A program made the translations under genes and the position numbers. A stretch of 64,000 bases of DNA, from the NCBI RefSeq assembly GCF_000186345.1, contig NC_014962.1, forward strand, positions 2,694,450 through 2,758,449, in the 5' to 3' direction. Positions 61,901 through 64,000 of the stretch are shown piece by piece (position 1 is the stretch's first letter; each line of letters opens with the position of its first letter). The DNA comes from Isosphaera pallida ATCC 43644 (lineage in GTDB: Bacteria; Planctomycetota; Planctomycetia; Isosphaerales; Isosphaeraceae). The notes below the pieces were generated by a model, which was not told the origin of the DNA, did no database searches, and saw only the letters and a list, made by a program, of their open reading frames with translations.

Positions 61901-63058
61901 TCAAACCTGGAGGACTTCCAGGTTAGGCTTACCAACTGGAGCGGCGATGAACTGGCCGGCGGTCCAGCGCCCGTTTTGGCGTTCGATTTTGCGGTAGAGG
62001 GTATCGCGTTCGATCGGCTCGCGGCCGGCCTCGCGGATCAGCCGTTCGATTTCGGCGACATGCAATTCCTGGGGGGTTTCGGCTCCGGCCTCGTGATAAA
62101 TCTTCTCATGAACCACGGTGCCGTCCAGGTCATCGGCCCCGAACGAGAGGGCGACCTGGGCGATCTTGATGCCCAGCATGACCCAATAGGCTTTGATGTG
62201 TGGGATATTGTCCAGCATTAGCCGGGAAATGGCCATCGTCTTGAGATCCATGAAGCCGGAGGGCTTAGGAATCTCGTCCATCCGCGAGTTGTCCGGGTGG
62301 AACGCCAGAGGAATGAAGGTCTGGAAGCCGCCCGTTTCGTCCTGGAGTTCGCGGAGCCGGACCAGGTGGTCGATGCGGTGGATCGGCCGGTCGATGTGGC
62401 CGTAAAGCATGGTGCAGTTGGACCGCAGACCCAGTTGGTGGGCGGTGCGGTGGACCTCGAACCATGTGGCCGTGTCGGCCTTGGCCCCGCAGATTTGCTC
62501 GCGGACCTCAGGGTGGAAAATCTCGGCCCCGCCGCCGGGGAGACTGCCCAAGCCCGCGGCGATCAGTTCCTCTAGGACCCGCTTGATCGACAGCTTGGCA
62601 ATCTTGGCAAAGAACTCAATCTCAACGGCCGTGTATGCCTTGACATGAATTTCAGGTGCGGCCTCTTTAATCCATCGAATCACGTCGAGATAGTAGTCAA
62701 ACTTGAGTTTGTTGTGCAGTCCGCCGACGACGTGAATCTCGGTCGCGCCTCGCTCATGTGCTTGTCGCGCCCGCTCAAGGATCTGGGAGCGATCCATCGT
62801 GTAGGCTCGCGCTTCGTCGAGATCGGCGCGGAAGGCGCAAAAGTCACAGCGATAAACGCAAACATTGGTCGGGTTGAGGTGGGTGTTGATGTTATAGAAG
62901 GTGGCGTTGCCGTGGTAGCGTTCGCGCACGAGGTTGGCCATTTCACCCAGCGCGAGCAAGTCGTTGGACGCTTCCAGAATCAGACCATCCTCAACGGTCA
63001 GCCGTTCGCCTTGCTCCACTTTCCGCCGGATCGGCTCCAAATCGCACGCGGTCGTCAT
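61901..63058 (-). CDS. mqnE: Aminofutalosine synthase
   Basis: 385 residues from the ATG at 63058 (AAGGA at a spacing of eight). It is a radical-SAM enzyme: CVYRCDFC gives the CxxxCxxC [4Fe-4S] ligands at residues 67, 71 and 74, preceded by HLNPTNV. HVVGGLHNKLKFDYYLDVIRWIKE, SLPGGGAEIFHPEVREQICG and NCTMLYGHIDRPIHRIDHLVRLRELQDETGGFQTFIPLAFHP are MqnE blocks that distinguish it from the related MqnC. It makes aminofutalosine from chorismate-derived substrate and SAM in the futalosine route to menaquinone. Its start overlaps a small upstream ORF by four bases (ATGA). Confidence 0.95.
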   Translation of the reverse strand: MTTACDLEPIRRKVEQGERLTVEDGLILEASNDLLALGEMANLVRERYHGNATFYNINTHLNPTNVCVYRCDFCAFRADLDEARAYTMDRSQILERARQAHERGATEIHVVGGLHNKLKFDYYLDVIRWIKEAAPEIHVKAYTAVEIEFFAKIAKLSIKRVLEELIAAGLGSLPGGGAEIFHPEVREQICGAKADTATWFEVHRTAHQLGLRSNCTMLYGHIDRPIHRIDHLVRLRELQDETGGFQTFIPLAFHPDNSRMDEIPKPSGFMDLKTMAISRLMLDNIPHIKAYWVMLGIKIAQVALSFGADDLDGTVVHEKIYHEAGAETPQELHVAEIERLIREAGREPIERDTLYRKIERQNGRWTAGQFIAAPVGKPNLEVLQV

Positions 63059-63219
63059 GGTCGGTGTCCTTCGGCCCCGAGGGCCTTGATGCGTCGTAAC
63101 AAGCCGACGAGCTTGTCCCGCCTTTCAACTTCCAAAACCAAAACCGGCCATGATCCCAGGGACAACTGGCGGGTCGCGTCGTCGCACCAGTCAGGGCGGG
63201 GGCGGACTCCGAACGCCAT
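63055..63219 (-). CDS. Possible small protein overlapping mqnE start
   Basis: 54 residues from the ATG at 63219 (weak ribosome site), ending in a TGA that shares ATGA with the mqnE start. MAFGVRPRPDWCDDATRQLS, a hydrophobic stretch (WPVLVLEVE) and a basic helical end (DKLVGLLRRIKALGAEG). The upstream frame looks protein-like (DRPIGPVYHFGRERNLGPLP) but has no start codon before the CYTH gene's stop, so the true gene may be longer or frameshifted. No family recognised. Confidence 0.4.
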   Translation of the reverse strand: MAFGVRPRPDWCDDATRQLSLGSWPVLVLEVERRDKLVGLLRRIKALGAEGHRP

Positions 63220-63277
63220 CGGGAGCGGCCCAAGATTTCTCTCTCGACCGAAATGATAGACCGGACCGATCGGACGG

Positions 63278-63889
63278 TCAAGAACGGTCGCGTTGCGGCG
63301 GGGGATGAACCGCGGGTTGGCCCGCGGTTCGTTGGAGGACCATGCGGAGGTAGGAGCGGGGCTCCAGATGTTCTGGTTTGAGACCGAGACGGGCGGCCAG
63401 GTCGCCAACGGCGCGTTGAGCCTCGGCGAGGTCATCGGGCAGATCGGCGAAGGTTTCGACTTCCACGAACGCGCCCAGACCCTCCACCCGGTCCAGGGCG
63501 ATCTGGAACGTGCGGCTGTCGAGCCGGAGCTGGGCTTGACGGCGGGTCTTGCGGACTTCAGCGATTGGGATGAACCCCAACCGTTCCAGCATCAAAGGCA
63601 TAGCGTTGGAGGAAGCGGGGTCGGAAGCGAAGCCGATCTCGAACTCCTCGCGGGTTTTGGCGGTCCCGCCCAGCTTGGGGCCCTTGTAGGTCAGATGGTT
63701 GAGGCCGCCTTCGCATCTCATGCGAAACGCCTCCCCGCTGACGGCAAAGTCGCGGCAAGGGTGATTGTAGTAGCGATCGACATGCGAGGTGGGCGGACCC
63801 AACACCCCCCCTAATGACTCAACAGCCGTGATCGGCCAGTCGGCCTCAGTCTCGCCCACGCGGTATTTCAGTTCGATTTCGTATCCCAT
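63278..63889 (-). CDS. CYTH-domain protein (class IV adenylate cyclase-like)
   Basis: 203 residues from the ATG at 63889; an ATG 12 codons upstream is less likely. The fold starts with the CYTH signature EIELKYR, the metal-binding ExExK element. RYYNHPCRDFAVSGEAFRMRCEGG, LTYKGPKLGGTAKTREEFEIGF, RRQAQLRLDSRTFQIALDRVEGLGAFVEVETFAD and a C-terminal helical part with SYLRMVLQ complete it. CYTH proteins include class IV adenylate cyclases (CyaB) and tripolyphosphatases; the subfamily fits CyaB-like proteins. It lies 60 bases upstream of the small ORF and mqnE on the same strand. Confidence 0.9.
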   Translation of the reverse strand: MGYEIELKYRVGETEADWPITAVESLGGVLGPPTSHVDRYYNHPCRDFAVSGEAFRMRCEGGLNHLTYKGPKLGGTAKTREEFEIGFASDPASSNAMPLMLERLGFIPIAEVRKTRRQAQLRLDSRTFQIALDRVEGLGAFVEVETFADLPDDLAEAQRAVGDLAARLGLKPEHLEPRSYLRMVLQRTAGQPAVHPPPQRDRS

Positions 63890-64000
63890 GAGTGACAGCC
63901 TAACCGATCTGGGCGTCGCCTTCAACCAACCTCCAGCGCGAGGCGCGACTCAACTCGTCAACAAAACGAGACATTAATATTAGTCTAAACCTTCGGTTTT

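Overview
The window is GC-rich, gene-dense chromosomal DNA that looks like a planctomycete, most probably of the Isosphaera/Singulisphaera group. The case rests on gene content: Tat-exported Gfo/Idh and ThuA proteins, a TIM-barrel epimerase-like Tat protein, an Hsp70 of the DUF3731 type, a PknB-type kinase fused to a long TPR array, a tandem FeoA pair with FeoB and its Cys-rich partner, futalosine-pathway menaquinone synthesis (MqnE), and many large secreted proteins. The genus is inference. I see no rRNA, tRNA, CRISPR array, insertion sequence or prophage module.

Layout. 1-5 kb: the 3' part of a conserved planctomycete protein, a minus-strand unknown, an orphan haem-sensor histidine kinase (2001-3869) and a small lipoprotein. 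5-9 kb: a membrane protein, possibly frameshifted at its end, directly upstream of the DUF3731 Hsp70. 9-17 kb: a Gfo/Idh oxidoreductase, a small membrane protein, a VOC protein, ribosomal protein L31 (cysteine-free type), a large unknown secreted protein and a secreted alpha/beta hydrolase. 17-21.7 kb: a ferrous-iron uptake locus (feoA, feoA, then feoB and a Cys-rich protein), split by an opposite-strand membrane gene; each half has the same Fur-like operator. 22-25.5 kb: a sugar-epimerase-like protein, panB and glcD. 25.8-33.5 kb: a four-gene ABC exporter operon (large auxiliary protein, ATPase, two permeases).

33.6-42.3 kb: a TPR lipoprotein, trpS, a ThuA protein, and a minus-strand housekeeping run that reads tpiA, secG, yicC, gmk, rpoZ, phosphopantetheinyl transferase. 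42.8-46.8 kb: a large Ser/Thr kinase-TPR protein whose TPR part is AT-richer than its surroundings and contains a recent 126-bp duplication. 47-52.5 kb: an M28 aminopeptidase, hisH, hisA and a divergent EF-G. 52.8-54.1 kb: a Tat-exported Gfo/Idh protein.

54.3-56 kb is the most unusual part. Two minus-strand cassettes appear to be an old tandem duplication. Each has a short ORF with a GSRGCRD motif followed by a tiny secreted peptide with a related signal sequence. One of these peptides carries five perfect 24-bp repeats encoding GFHPGFHR. The window closes with ribBA, an FkbM methyltransferase, an S9 peptidase, a DUF6165-like protein, mqnE with a 4-bp-overlapping small ORF, and a CYTH-domain protein.
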